Below are positions 49,101 through 60,699 of a stretch of 64,000 nucleotides of DNA, piece by piece. Source of the stretch: Gordionus sp. m RMFG-2023 (lineage: Eukaryota; Nematomorpha; Gordioida; Chordodea; Parachordodidae); contig NC_088777.1 in assembly GCF_954871325.1 (NCBI RefSeq), positions 45,423,366 through 45,487,365 of the forward strand, written 5' to 3'. The notes beneath the pieces were generated by a model that was not told where the DNA came from, ran no database searches, and worked only from the letters and a program-made list of their open reading frames with translations. The translations under genes and the position numbers were made by a program. Position 1 is the stretch's first letter. Each line of letters begins with the position of its first letter.

Positions 49101-49977
49101 TTAGGGATGTATCGATACCACTTTTTTGGAGGCCGATCCGATATTCCCAATATTAAATTGATATCGGTCGATTACCGAGCAGATATCATATCTAATGATG
49201 TATTCTGTAAAGATACCAATGGCATTTATAATATAATTTTTACTAGTATAACGTCTATTTAACTATACCATAACTTATGTCATTTAAATATATTATAATG
49301 ATCAGTTATAGTTTATATTCAATTCAATTGCAATTCTATAAAAATATAAAATATTTTTATTGTTAAATCACTTTTATATAATAAGTAAGTAATAACATTT
49401 CACTTTTATATAATAAGTAGTAACATTAATATATATGTTTAATAAGTAATAAACAATTATATTATGAAATTTGAAATAAATATTTAAAATAATGTTTAAC
49501 ATTAATATATCGAAGATTTCTTTTTAGAAATACCAATATTTCCAATTTATAAGAGGTCAGCTTGCGGAGATCTGTCAATATCACCAACTTCACTAAAAAC
49601 AGATTGTGAAGAAAATTTCGCACATTATAATAAACAGAATGCGCAAAAAATAACAATATGGCAGAATGTTTATTAATTATTTATTATTATTAAAAAAATA
49701 TACATAAAAATGGATTTCGATTTTGCACATTATAATAAACAGAATGCGCAAAAAATAACAATATGGCAGATTGTTTATTAATTTTTTATTATTATTAAAA
49801 AAATATACATAAAAATGGATTTCGATTTTATATTTATAATTTTTTTTTTAATTTTATAACATTTTATTGTTAAAGAAGCCATTTTATGTCGGATCAATTT
49901 TTATAATATTGGCCGATAACCGATATTTTAAAGAGTGAAATCGGCCCGATCCGATAAAAATATCGGCACATCCCTAA
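49101..49977. mobile_element. hAT-type element with TTAGGGATGT ends
   Basis: The tips are TTAGGGATGTATCGATA and the complement of TTAGGGATGTGCCGATAT. The flanks TATATTCT (49093-49100) and TATATTTT (49978-49985) differ by one base. Subterminal CGATATCGG-like phrases are typical of this widespread hAT group. It contains a duplication of about 105 bp (49621-49725 and 49726-49830) with ATTATAATAAACAGAATGCG. No intact transposase is seen. It is nested in the 46072-50966 hAT. Confidence 0.8.
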
Positions 49978-50974
49978 TATATTTTATATATAATTATTTT
50001 AGCAAGTTCTTATTAGAGAAAATATTTAAGCTACACTTGATATATAACATTAGATAATTTTAAAAGGCTCTTAATAAAATAATTATAATAAAGTAGAATT
50101 TAACTTTATTAGTTACTTTTATTTATTTATGATATAAGTAAAATTACATTACAGCATTTATTTACAAAATTTAATCAATTTAAAATGCATTAAATAAAAT
50201 TGTTATGTATTTAATAATTATAATATAATGTTATACATTATTTTCATAATTTTTATATATAATTAATAATTTTGCAAGAAATATATAAAAAAAATTTGAA
50301 AAGATATTTAAATGATATTTATATATATGATATTACAAACGCAAGAATTAATAAGTCATATTAGAAAATAAACTAATTTAAAAAATACAAAAATATCACA
50401 AACAAGTAATGATAAATACTTATTAAAGATAATGAATAAAATAAAACTAGTATATTTTTTTAGAGACGCCATTTAGCCATATACTTCGAATATAAGCTAT
50501 ATTTAAAACAACACAGAAAATAACCTGCAAATTCTAATTAAACATTTGATTTAATTTTTTTTCTTATTTGCAAATTTTCAACTCCCATTAATTATATTAC
50601 TCTCCCTTCCCTGTTTAAGCTATTAATGGGCAAAAACTAATATTAAATCCCTGTTTATTATAATTAATTCAAATAAATATTTTATTAATTATTGCAAATT
50701 TCATTCTTATATGTGTATGCTATGTTCTTCACAAATAAATAATAAAAACTTTATTTTATAAACTATTCTAATTTGATTGGTAAAGATAATTTAAAAGTAT
50801 CTTGTATTTAAAATACTCTAATTTAGTAAAAGATACAAGTATCTTTTATCTTGTATCTTTTTGATATTTTGAAAAAGATTCTAGTATCTGTATCTAAGAT
50901 TCATTTTTTTATTAAGAATCTGTATCTGTATCTAGATTCTTTTTCTGGAGGACCTGCCCAACTCTGGACAAATG

Positions 50975-51830
50975 CAATGAAGATATAAGGATAGGCTACG
51001 TAGAATTTGACATAATTATATACTTTATTTACTATTTTCTATATATTATCAAAAGGAGCAAATATTGAGTTAGTAGAATTTAGGCAATTTAATAGATAGG
51101 CGGAAGATTAGATGCGGCAACCTTACACATTATAACGAATTTGAAATATAATTTATTGGTATACTGGACTATGCATTAAAAATTTAAGAATGATTGTAAG
51201 AAAGGTGATAGAATTTATTTCAGTAGTTATGAAAGGTTTAATAGAATATTTTAGGTAAAAATTTTGGAAACGACTTAGTTAGGACTAAAGACTAAGATCA
51301 AATTAAGATTAAAAAACAACAGAATTGATGGCAAAAGCAAACTTTAGTAAATGATACGGAAGTAAACAAACAAAGGAACAAGAATTCTTGAAAACAATCA
51401 TTAATCACAGACCAATTATTATAAATCGTTTCCCGAGATAAAGTACTAATCAATTTTTAGAGAACGCTAAAAAACAAGCGACTAGCTAGAACAAATTGTC
51501 AAGACTTTCATACTACAATCGTTAATCGATAACGATGAGCGTCAATTAGTTACCAAGATAAAATGTTAATCGGTTATTACATGGTGTGCTGTTTGGATTA
51601 AGTTATATTTATATATTAAGATTTATAAATTCGACTTTCGTGAAATTATCCTGTATTTTGCTTTTTGAGTTATTTTTAATTTATATAGTTTTATTTTTAG
51701 GGATAATAATGATTTTTTTGGGCGATTTTGGGGTTTTTAAATTATAAAGAAATGAATTTTTAAATTGTTATTTTTTTACATTAGGAGCTTTCCTATAAAA
51801 GGGGAGAATTGTGATGAAAATATTATTTTA
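50975..51830 (+). mobile_element. Ty3/gypsy fossil, continuation right of the hAT nest
   Basis: Purine-rich plus-strand sequence like that left of the nest resumes here. It closes with a purine tract AAAAGGGGAGAA followed by TGTGATGAAAATATT near 51810, which looks like another LTR start. No domain is recognisable and the LTR's far end is not fixed. The assignment rests on position, composition and the purine tract. Confidence 0.4.
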
Positions 51831-51899
51831 TTTTTTTAAAATTTTTATTTGAATAAAAATTCGCCTACGTTTTTTTTTGTGTGGATATTCATTTTAATA

Positions 51900-52770
51900 A
51901 GGAGACAACCAATATATATACTGATAAATTGTGATAAAGATTATTATTTTCCCATCACTTAATATCTTTAATTCTTTTCCTAATCCTTAAAGGGATAGGG
52001 GCAACTGCATTTTGCAAGCTTGTGTGGAAGGTACACGTGTAATTCCTGCGCTCGCATGGTATGGTACTTAAGGCCACGCATGGCATGCTAATAAAGACAA
52101 AGACAATTTATTAAAAGATAAATTGATGATTAAATAAGACATGGAAACAATTGTCGTATATTCCCGCGCATGGGATTTTACTAAAAAAAGAACTGCTTAT
52201 TTTATTTTTTTTAAATAGAAATTCTTGTTGAAATCGATTCCTAATCCCTTCATATAGAACATATTTAATCGTATTATTATGCAAGTTTAAAATGTATATA
52301 TAATTTTAATCCATAATAGGATATTATATGATTAATTACATATTTATTAATAGCCTGTTGTAATTTAATATTAAATGCTAATCCATTAGTGAAATTATGA
52401 TTATAAATTACGACTATTATAATTAAGTAAGACTAGCATTATTATCTGTTTGTATATTGTTTCGCGGCTATAAATCAAATATTTAAGGTATCGATTATTT
52501 TCTTGATGAAATAATACTCAAATGTTTTTTATATACAGTTAACTTTACCGAAATATATATATAATTGTAATAAAGATTAATATTTTACCATCACTTAAAT
52601 AAATATCTTTAATTTTTATATAACTTTATTCCTAAAGATCAAATATATATGATTTTCATTTAAATATTAATAACCGAAATCGAAAAAAAAATCAAAGAAA
52701 CAAATAGTGATACCCGATGTCCCAATATCATTAATTTTAAAAAATAACGTTTTTTTTAAATATAAAATGA
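51900..52770. other. 3' flank of copy B with a partial internal repeat
   Basis: Non-coding. 52440-52740 matches 63190-63520 downstream of copy C and, in shortened form, 38930-39160 downstream of copy A. A fragment of the same sequence (CTGATAAATTGTGATAAAG) also occurs at about 51910-51980, so part of the flank was duplicated locally. Confidence 0.55.
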
Positions 52771-54902
52771 TTACATTATTTTAGGAATAGTAAGATTAGG
52801 TATATTTTTTGAAAATTGGAAAAATTTTCGGGTTGAATATTCACTTTCTAGTTCGGAGTTAATCACAGAGAAAACTTTTATAGCGTAATCTGCCATATGT
52901 TCGAATGGTACATTGAACTTTATTTGTTTGGTATCCTTTAAATTTAAATTTTTATAAAAAATTAATTAAAATAATATAAATTAATGTAAATGAAGAATCT
53001 TAAAGTCAAAATATAGTTCTTATAAATGAAAATCAAAGTGAATGCAAATAAATATCCCAAGAATAATTCAAAAATAGAAATAATTCGGAAAAAAAAATAC
53101 CCATATATTTATTAATAAATTAAATATTAACCTTAGTTATATAGGTATCATTACCTATCCTAGCTCAGATTAGGCTTTATATATATCTAACTAATTTCGA
53201 TAAAATATTAGACATCTCTTAAAAATAGAATAATCCTTTTCCGTTTAATTAATATATTGATATTGTTTTCTCATCCAAAAAATTTTATTTTTAACATTCT
53301 TCCATCTTATATAAACATTTTAATGAAGATTTTGAATTGGATTTTCACTTTTATTAATTTTTTCCATGAATATTTCTAGCCGATACAGTCAGATAGATCG
53401 TGGTCCACATGTATATATTTTTACTATTATTATCCTGGTATTTATCTGTCCATTTCGAACATTAAATAAAACGAACACTAAATATCACTTCACATTTTTC
53501 TGATAAGATAAATTTTTTAATTAAAAAATAATATTAGCCACAATCTACCTTTCCCGAAAAAAAATATAATTAGTTTTCAACCTTCTCCAAGCGTCTATCT
53601 TCAATCGGCTTATTGTTTTTTTCTACAATAAACATAAAAAAATCAATTTCATTCCTAGGTGTTGACATGTCCAGTTTCATAGCCAAGGAATACGACATAT
53701 TTGGTAAATGTTTCATTAATGTTTGAAATTGAATTGCAGGAATGGATGGGTGATGATCTATAGAAGTAGCAAAAATCAAACTTTTATTAAATTAATTATA
53801 CCGAATACTCTAAATGGCTTTTTTGCTCGTAGATTATCATCTAATAAATAATTATAAATTTTTTTGTTTTAAATAATAGTATAAATTCATAGAGTGATTT
53901 ATATATTAAAATAAAAGATAGCTCTACGCTATTTATCTATCTCTACTGTTATTAATTTACAATTAAAATTAACTGTTATTATAATAATAAAATAGAATAA
54001 GAATATATACTTGTAAAAAATTTTAAAGTTGAATAATTTTCCACATACATATTATTAAATACGGTATATATTCGAATAAAATAAAATTTATCTTCTTCCA
54101 GACCAGATACCGAGAATTGATTCTGGAAAAATATAATATAAATTATTATTTACAATGAAAAGAATATAATAATAAACCTTCTTTATTTCGCCTCTAGCCA
54201 CCAATTCAGAATTACCATTAGTTATTCTCCAAACTTTGTAAATAAATATGTGATATTTTTTAAGCAATTCTTTAGCACCTCTTGGACTTTTAAAATTGAC
54301 AAGAACACAATATTGATTGGGGGCATTATCTTTAGTACTATTATAATTTGCGTCAACACGAATTTTGACATTTCTCACTGAAAAGCGATGTTCATCTGTT
54401 AAAAAAAAATTATATTACCATCGTTCAAGGGAAAAGGGAATCTATTAGACACAAGTTTTATATTCTCATTCTGTTTAAATTTTATTTACAAACATTGAGG
54501 ATATATTAAAATTTTAAGAAAGAGTATTCAATTAAATGATTACATAAAATCTTGCTTTTAAATTTGTACCATTTGATAATATATTACGGTTATTTCTTTA
54601 TATTAATTTGTAATCTTAGTTAATATAAACTTGCCTTTTTAGTTTAATCAACTGAAAGGAGGAGAAATGTATCTAAATTCAACTCAAAAAAATTAGCAAA
54701 GGATTAGAATAAGTTATATTTTAAAATATCCTAAAGTATCTGCTAAATTCAAATAAGTAATTAATCTTGAATTGAAAGTTTTAAAAGTATAAATTAGCAG
54801 TATTTTTAATTTACTAAATGCTTTGATATCAGGAAGGGATATTTGGCCTCCAGCTTTGACAATATTTATTATAAATAAAACTAAAGCAATTAATATTTTC
54901 AT
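52771..54902 (-). CDS. Secreted protein with two fibronectin-III-like domains, copy B
   Basis: This gene has the same five-exon structure as copy A: 54902-54815, 54377-54178, 54122-54011, 53757-53582 and 52935-52771. The frame is open throughout and encodes 246 residues. It starts MKILIALVLFIINIVKA, a signal peptide. The second exon differs from copy A at about 13 of 67 residues, mostly exposed-type changes, while the strand-forming phrases LLKKYHIFIYKVWRITNGN are identical. Exon 4 has one extra codon. A single cysteine (NQYC) appears where copy A has serine. Intron lengths and sequences are also similar, so the duplication is fairly recent. The last exon (VPFEHMADYAIKVFSV) would be missed by reading each frame alone. 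The gene is probably functional; its role is unknown. Confidence 0.87.
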
Positions 54903-55016
54903 CTTTTTTTTAATAAAAAGAAGCTACTAAATTTTTATTTAAAATTTTTTTATAAAAATTATAAAATATAACCTTTTTATACTTTTTTATTTTTTATTTA
55001 GAACCCTATTTTTTTT

Positions 55017-55170
55017 AGGTTAAGCATATTATTGTATTCACCTAAATCTTAACGTGGAGTAAATAGCTGATATTAAAATGTAATTTTTGTTAAAATAATT
55101 GTCAATTGACCCAATTAATTGTGCGATATATCATTATAATCCAGATTTTTGTTTATTTTATATGACCTTT
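55017..55170 (-). promoter_or_regulatory. Conserved upstream block of copy B
   Basis: Equivalent of 41547-41700, at the same distance from the start codon and nearly identical in its central phrases. It probably includes the promoter. Confidence 0.45.
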
Positions 55171-55345
55171 GTTTCTAATTCGTTTTCAATTATTATAAAA
55201 AAATTGTTTGCTCTTCATATGAATATAGTATTTTTTAAGAAAAAAAGACAAGTTTAAAGGCTTTATTTTTAGATATCAATTTAATTTAATAAAATAGGAG
55301 GGGATTCGATAAATATTTACTTAAAAAAAATTAAACAAACATAAA

Positions 55346-57640
55346 CATTCCATTCTAGGATTCAACCTTTAATTTTTTTTATTTAAGGGTGCAAGCAAAT
55401 AGAATAATGAGAATGCATTAGTTTCAAAGATTTAAAATTGATTGATTTGCTCAGTTTATTAAATTAAAATACGAATTTGAAATCAAGCTTTTTTAAATAA
55501 TATAAAATCTAATCCACATCTGTCTATTATCCTTAGCAGTTACCGGGCAATAGTACCTAAGGTTTTACATATAGCAACCTAATACAATTAAATTCTATTT
55601 AAAATATAAATATAAATCATTTTTAATATATGCTAATATTTAGAGACAGATTGGCCATAAGACATAGGAATTTTGCCCTTGAGGCCTTGAGAAAGTTTCG
55701 CTTTTATGTTCATTTAAACACTGCTATTTTATAAGAATTTTTATCCAATTTTTTTAGAAAGAAATACGTTTCCTCAGAAATGAAAGTCAAGTTTGGTTTA
55801 ATTTATAATAATTTACATTTTTATACATCATTTTTTATGATACATTATAAAAATAGAATTCAATTCACCTTATAATAGATGAAAAGAATCAACAGAATCG
55901 AATCACAATAATATCCATATAATAAAACTAAAGATAATAAAGTTTTTAGGTAAACATAACTTATTCTACAGGAATCAGACCACAAAAAATTTTAAAAAAT
56001 AAAAAATTTAATCATGTGGTACTTATATCAAAAAAGGTTAAAATATTCAGAGACCAACTAGAAAAGGCTATTCTATTTTTGAGTGAAAAATTGGAAAGAA
56101 GCTTAAACCTTATAAATTAAAATCAAAGAGATGCTATACATTATATAATTAATGATAATTTTTGTTTGAGATAAAAACTTTTATAAATAGTTATATATTT
56201 GAATAAGAATCTGTGCAAACTTGTAATGTTAAATCAGCTCTAATTTTTTTCAAAATCTTTGAAATAATAGGGCCACTCTTATTAGATTTTGAACTTAAAA
56301 ATTTTAATATTTTATCAGTGGGAAATGATCAAAAAACACAGCAGTATAAATCTTTTATAATTATAACCTTCACATTCAAGAACCATTCGAAATTTGGTAG
56401 ACCTTCAAATCTCAACATTATATTGTTGAAAGATAAAATTTTTTTCGGTTACGCAAAAAAAATCATGTGATATCAAATATCACAAATTAATCAAGTTTCC
56501 ACTAAATATCTTTAAAAACCCAATCCGATTTAAGCTTATACAGAAACAACGGAACCATTTGTTTTTTTTCTAGAATTTATATATTACATTATTTCTATTT
56601 TTTTATTTGCTGCAATCGACTAAGAGAGAAGATTTCATCAGTGAGGCATCATTTGTCATCTTTTCCGCGAATTTCAGATTATCTAACTTAACAATGCGTT
56701 AAAGTATTACATTTTAATAGCAGTTTTTCACAGCTTACCATTTTGGCACAGCTTATGCCTAACAATATAATACTTATTTGCATTTACCATTTATCACTCT
56801 TACTGTTTTGTTTTTTTTACAAATCTCTACTTATTTATAAAATAAGCTTGCCATTTTATTTATTGTATTTTTTTATATTTGATTAATTATTTGATTAAAA
56901 AAACAAGATGAGAATATTATTTTTTAAGGAATAATTTTGGAAATTATATTTATAATTATATTATTCACGATTTAAAAATGACTTACTTTGAAATACGAAA
57001 GATATACTTGAGATAATTTGAATTTTAATTTGAGTGGATTTGGCGACGATACATATATTATTTTTTAAAATTAAATTTAGAAATAATTTTTATGATATTT
57101 TGTTATGTACCTTAAATTTTTTGAGTGAGGAACATAAGTTCTTGCTTCAGTTCAGATCCGACTTTATTTTGCTTGTAAACATTTTTATCTTAAAAATCTA
57201 AACGCTGTATATTCATTTTCATTGGTGGACAAAGCTAGCAGCATTTCTATCTGCCGATATTCATGGTTTAGGCACTTAAGTATATTTAGTATAGTGGTAA
57301 ATCCTAAAAAAATATCTGTAAAAGTAAAACAACTCATTTTATGTTATTATCAAATAAATAAATATACCTAATTTAGGTCAAATCGAGTCTTTTAAAAAAT
57401 TTATGCACATATATATAAGTCAAATTTAGACCGCCTTTTCTTGTGAAATCGATTTGAATTGATCAATACCAAGTTTCAAAAATGAGGATGATAATTATTT
57501 AAGAACATATAAAATCTCTAAAAAAATAAAATATAATAAACATGTAAACTATTTAAAAATATAAATATAAACTATATAAATATAAACATTTTAAAAAACA
57601 TATAAGACATGGAAAAAACAATTAATTTAAAAAAGAGAAA
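55346..57640. other. Spacer after copy B, non-coding, partly duplicated
   Basis: 55380-55640 resembles 60430-60640, including the ACCTAAGGTTTTACATATAGC region. 56340-56800 resembles 35400-35830. An open stretch at 56213-56470 lies in this duplicated non-coding sequence and is not kept open in the other copy, so it is not a gene. Confidence 0.5.
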
Positions 57641-57649
57641 AAGTATGTT

Positions 57650-59870
57650 CTCATTGAGGTCCGAAGAAACTAAGAGAGTTTTTCCTCGAAACAGCAATTT
57701 CAGTTAATTGAAAAGTTTTAAAGGACAATTTACGATCCTCATTGATTTAGATATACATTATAGTCTAAGAGATCTGTAAACATATTAATTGGAAAAATAT
57801 TGGGATAAAATAATAATCTGATAGGTACTTTCTAATTTTTGACATTTCGGCTGTTATAATCGGGACATTGTTTGGGAGGCCCAGGTGAAGTTCGATATAC
57901 GGTGTTTTCCTCTAATAAACCCATGGAATATTTGAAAGGTCATCTCTTTTTTTTATCAAACAAAGATATTAAAGAGTTCTAAGAGATTTGGATAGTTAGC
58001 TAAACCTAATTTATTCGAAATGATAAAATTAAGGCGACTGAACAGCCTTTTAAAATATAAACAAACTAAACCATGTCTGCTCTTAGATAGCTAACTATTT
58101 CTCGCACTCTTTACATTTATGAGGTAGACATAGATCGCAGCTCTATTCTATACTCATGATCTTCTTCAACTCCTCAGCTGATAGCAGAAGATCAAAATTG
58201 GATTGAAACCGCATCAATGCGCTCATAGCCCGAGTTTTTTTCAAATATTTGAGAAGATGGGAATTCTTTAATGGAGGTATTAATTCCCACCAATTTTTTA
58301 AAGTTTGTCACATTCGTACAATCGCAGTAGGATCTTTCTTTCCTAATAGCTATTTCTAAAATCATTGCTTCACTAACAAGAAATATCTTTCCTTATTCTG
58401 TCGCCTCTCTAATTAGGGTTTGGCGTTCCCAACAGAAATTTCTGCTCATCTTACAGGTATAATTATCGCTAATATATTCCTGATGAGGTTATTTTAAAAT
58501 TTGATTTCCATGCAATCAATAAAACGTCGATACTTCGTTCCTTTGTTCGCAACAAATATCCTGAAAAAATACAATAACATAATCAAATCTCAATAGGGGA
58601 TTCAATAGGGAGACCCCTAACCTTTCCGCAATCCTGTCCTCCATCCCATCCTTCATCGAGGATCTCTCGCATATTACAGGACTATCACTCAATCTCCCCA
58701 AATGTGAGATTTGTTTTCCAATCCTAGATTTATTCCTATAGGCACCTCATACGATGTCATTGACAAAGATGAGATGACACATTTTGGATCACCGATAGGG
58801 GGGTGAAAAGACCATTATAAGTTTTTTAAACAAACCCCTTAACAATTTATCTAAATTAAACATTTATTTAATTAACTACCTCCCTGCTCATCAATCCTTT
58901 TTTAATCAAAAACTACTTTAATATACCCAAAATCCTCTATGCCCTGAAATCCTCACTCTTCTTCAAATTCAATGATTTGCTAGTTTCACATGAAATCCAA
59001 AGGTCTCCTCGTAAATATACACAAAATTTTTGGATTTATCCTGGCTTCAGGCCACCCTCCTCAGCAAGTCAGATGGTATTGATATCCGATCCCCTACAAT
59101 TTTCTCTTTCAGCCTTTATCTCATCGCTTAAATTATCATCATTAATGTATTCACTTCTATAAATCTGACCTATACCAGACCCTTACAATTTGGGGCACCA
59201 ACAGCATCATCTGTTGTCCTGCCTTCAGAATTTAAAGACTGGGATGCTTCTTTGATCCCCCTCTTCGTTGAATATCTCATTTCGAACAAATTCTTTATGG
59301 AAAATCCCAATAATATTTAAATGCAAACTCAGGCTATGAATGGTTGGAAGTCATCCCCAGTTCCAATCTTGTCCTTGACTGGTAAATGGCTACGTATATC
59401 CAGCCCTTTGCATTGGCTGTAATGCTCACGTACCTTCCATTTGCATCGATTGGGGTTAGCTTATGGAATCGAGAGTCCATAATCCCTTGCACTGCAGGCT
59501 CTCCCGTGGATGACCATCTCACCATAAATCCATCGACAACATTCTTCTAGGAGCCCTCAAAAAAGTGAATCATCCACTATTAAACAAATGGGCCTTTCAT
59601 ATGAAAACGCTATTTGCCCAGATGGTGAATTCCTTATTCCATGGATTAACGGTTTCTCGGTGACTTGGGACTATACTTGTGTCAAGCAGCAAATTCCAAC
59701 ATCTCATTTGCCATCGAAAAGCAGAAATCCTTGAAAAAACAAATATGATGGCCTAACCAGACCCTCAATTTCATTAGACCTCAATGAAGGATTTACCTTC
59801 CTCGGCAGATTTCTCTCGAAAACTGCCGGTAAAATATTTTAAGCATTCATCCTTCTTTAGGGTGATTGTG
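57650..59870 (+). mobile_element. Reverse-transcriptase-bearing retroelement remnant, probably non-LTR
   Basis: This is a GC-richer stretch with pieces of a reverse transcriptase on the plus strand. A GxQxGDP-like motif lies near 58600 and a SLNLPKCEI palm-type motif near 58690-58715. A THFGSPIGG piece follows near 58780-58800. A connection-type region (about 58930-59130) and a C-terminal CPDGEFLIPWINGFSVTWDY piece (about 59610-59680) close the order. That order matches a family of invertebrate reverse transcriptase ORFs ending in an RPDG..PW..G..WD.T domain. It is decayed with many breaks. The clade and exact ends were not determined. It occupies the place where the body of an FN3-like gene copy would be expected. 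Confidence 0.55.
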
Positions 59871-60044
59871 CCTCTTTCTAGATCCTTTTTATGTTTTTCT
59901 TTATAAAATATACAATTTTTAATAGATTGTTTTTGTTTTTTTTTAAATTATATTTTTAATTCAATATTGTTCGTATAATTTTTTTACATTTTTTAAAGAT
60001 TTTTTATTATGAAAAAGGTTATAATTTTAAATAAAATTATTATA

Positions 60045-60640
60045 TAATAAAAAGAAAAAAGAGGAAAATAAGTGTAAAGACTAAATTTTTATTTGAAATT
60101 TTGTAAAAATTATAAAATATAATATATCTTCTCTCTTTTTTTTATAATTTTTCAAAATAGGTTTAACAATATTATCGTATTTACCTAGCTCCTAACGTGG
60201 ATTGTAAATAGTTGATATTTAAATGTACAAGTTTTGCTTAAAATAATTGCTAATAGATTTATTGTTTACTCTCAAATATATCTAGTTAAAACGAATTTAA
60301 GTAAATTTTTATCTCTAGTCAATTTATTTTCTGTTTAAGGATAAGTATTTTACAAAAATTAGCATGAAAAAAATAACAAACATGATCATTCTATCCTTAT
60401 TCTGTGCAGAAGATGCTCTAAATCTATTTTTTTTAATTTAAATGCGCAGTTTGAAGATTATTTCAATTTTTCTATGATAGAAACTAATCAATGTGCACTT
60501 CCTAAATATGTAGATCTAACATTACCCTTAACCTAAAGTTACCTGGTAATGGTGCAAAATGTTTTAATATGTAGCAACTTAATAAAAACGATTAAATTTT
60601 AATAAAAATCAAAATAAATAAATATATATTAACCCAAACC
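60045..60640 (-). pseudogene. Orphan upstream flank of a lost FN3-like gene copy
   Basis: From about 60060 upward (minus-strand upstream direction) this matches 41450-41850 and 54920-55640, the upstream flanks of copies A and B. The similarity begins within a few tens of bases of where the start codon should be. No exon of the gene follows on the other side; the retroelement remnant is there instead. A copy was therefore lost or cut off right at its first exon. Confidence 0.7.
60157..60260 (-). promoter_or_regulatory. Conserved upstream block without a gene
   Basis: This corresponds to part of 41547-41700 and 55017-55170 (for example ACCTAGCTCCTAACGTGG). It is a promoter candidate now lacking its gene. 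Confidence 0.35.
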
Positions 60641-60699
60641 CATGCATAACATTGTTCTCTATGTTATAAAGTGTTAGCAAAAAAAGTGTATATAATTTA

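Larger units (their letters stand above)
46072..50966 (+). mobile_element. Outer hAT transposon carrying nested elements
   Basis: The tips are CAGAGTTGGGCAG and its perfect complement CTGCCCAACTCTG. GACAAATG flanks both sides exactly (46064-46071 and 50967-50974). The subterminal regions repeat GTATCTTGTATCTTT-like phrases. Removing the two inserts (46287-48556 and 49101-49977) leaves about 1.75 kb. On the plus strand 48754-48960 encodes the N-terminus of a transposase with a BED finger (CQNCTSKKVITGS...STNF), which changes frame before the final histidine. The catalytic part is gone. It inserted into the Ty3/gypsy fossil. Confidence 0.85.
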
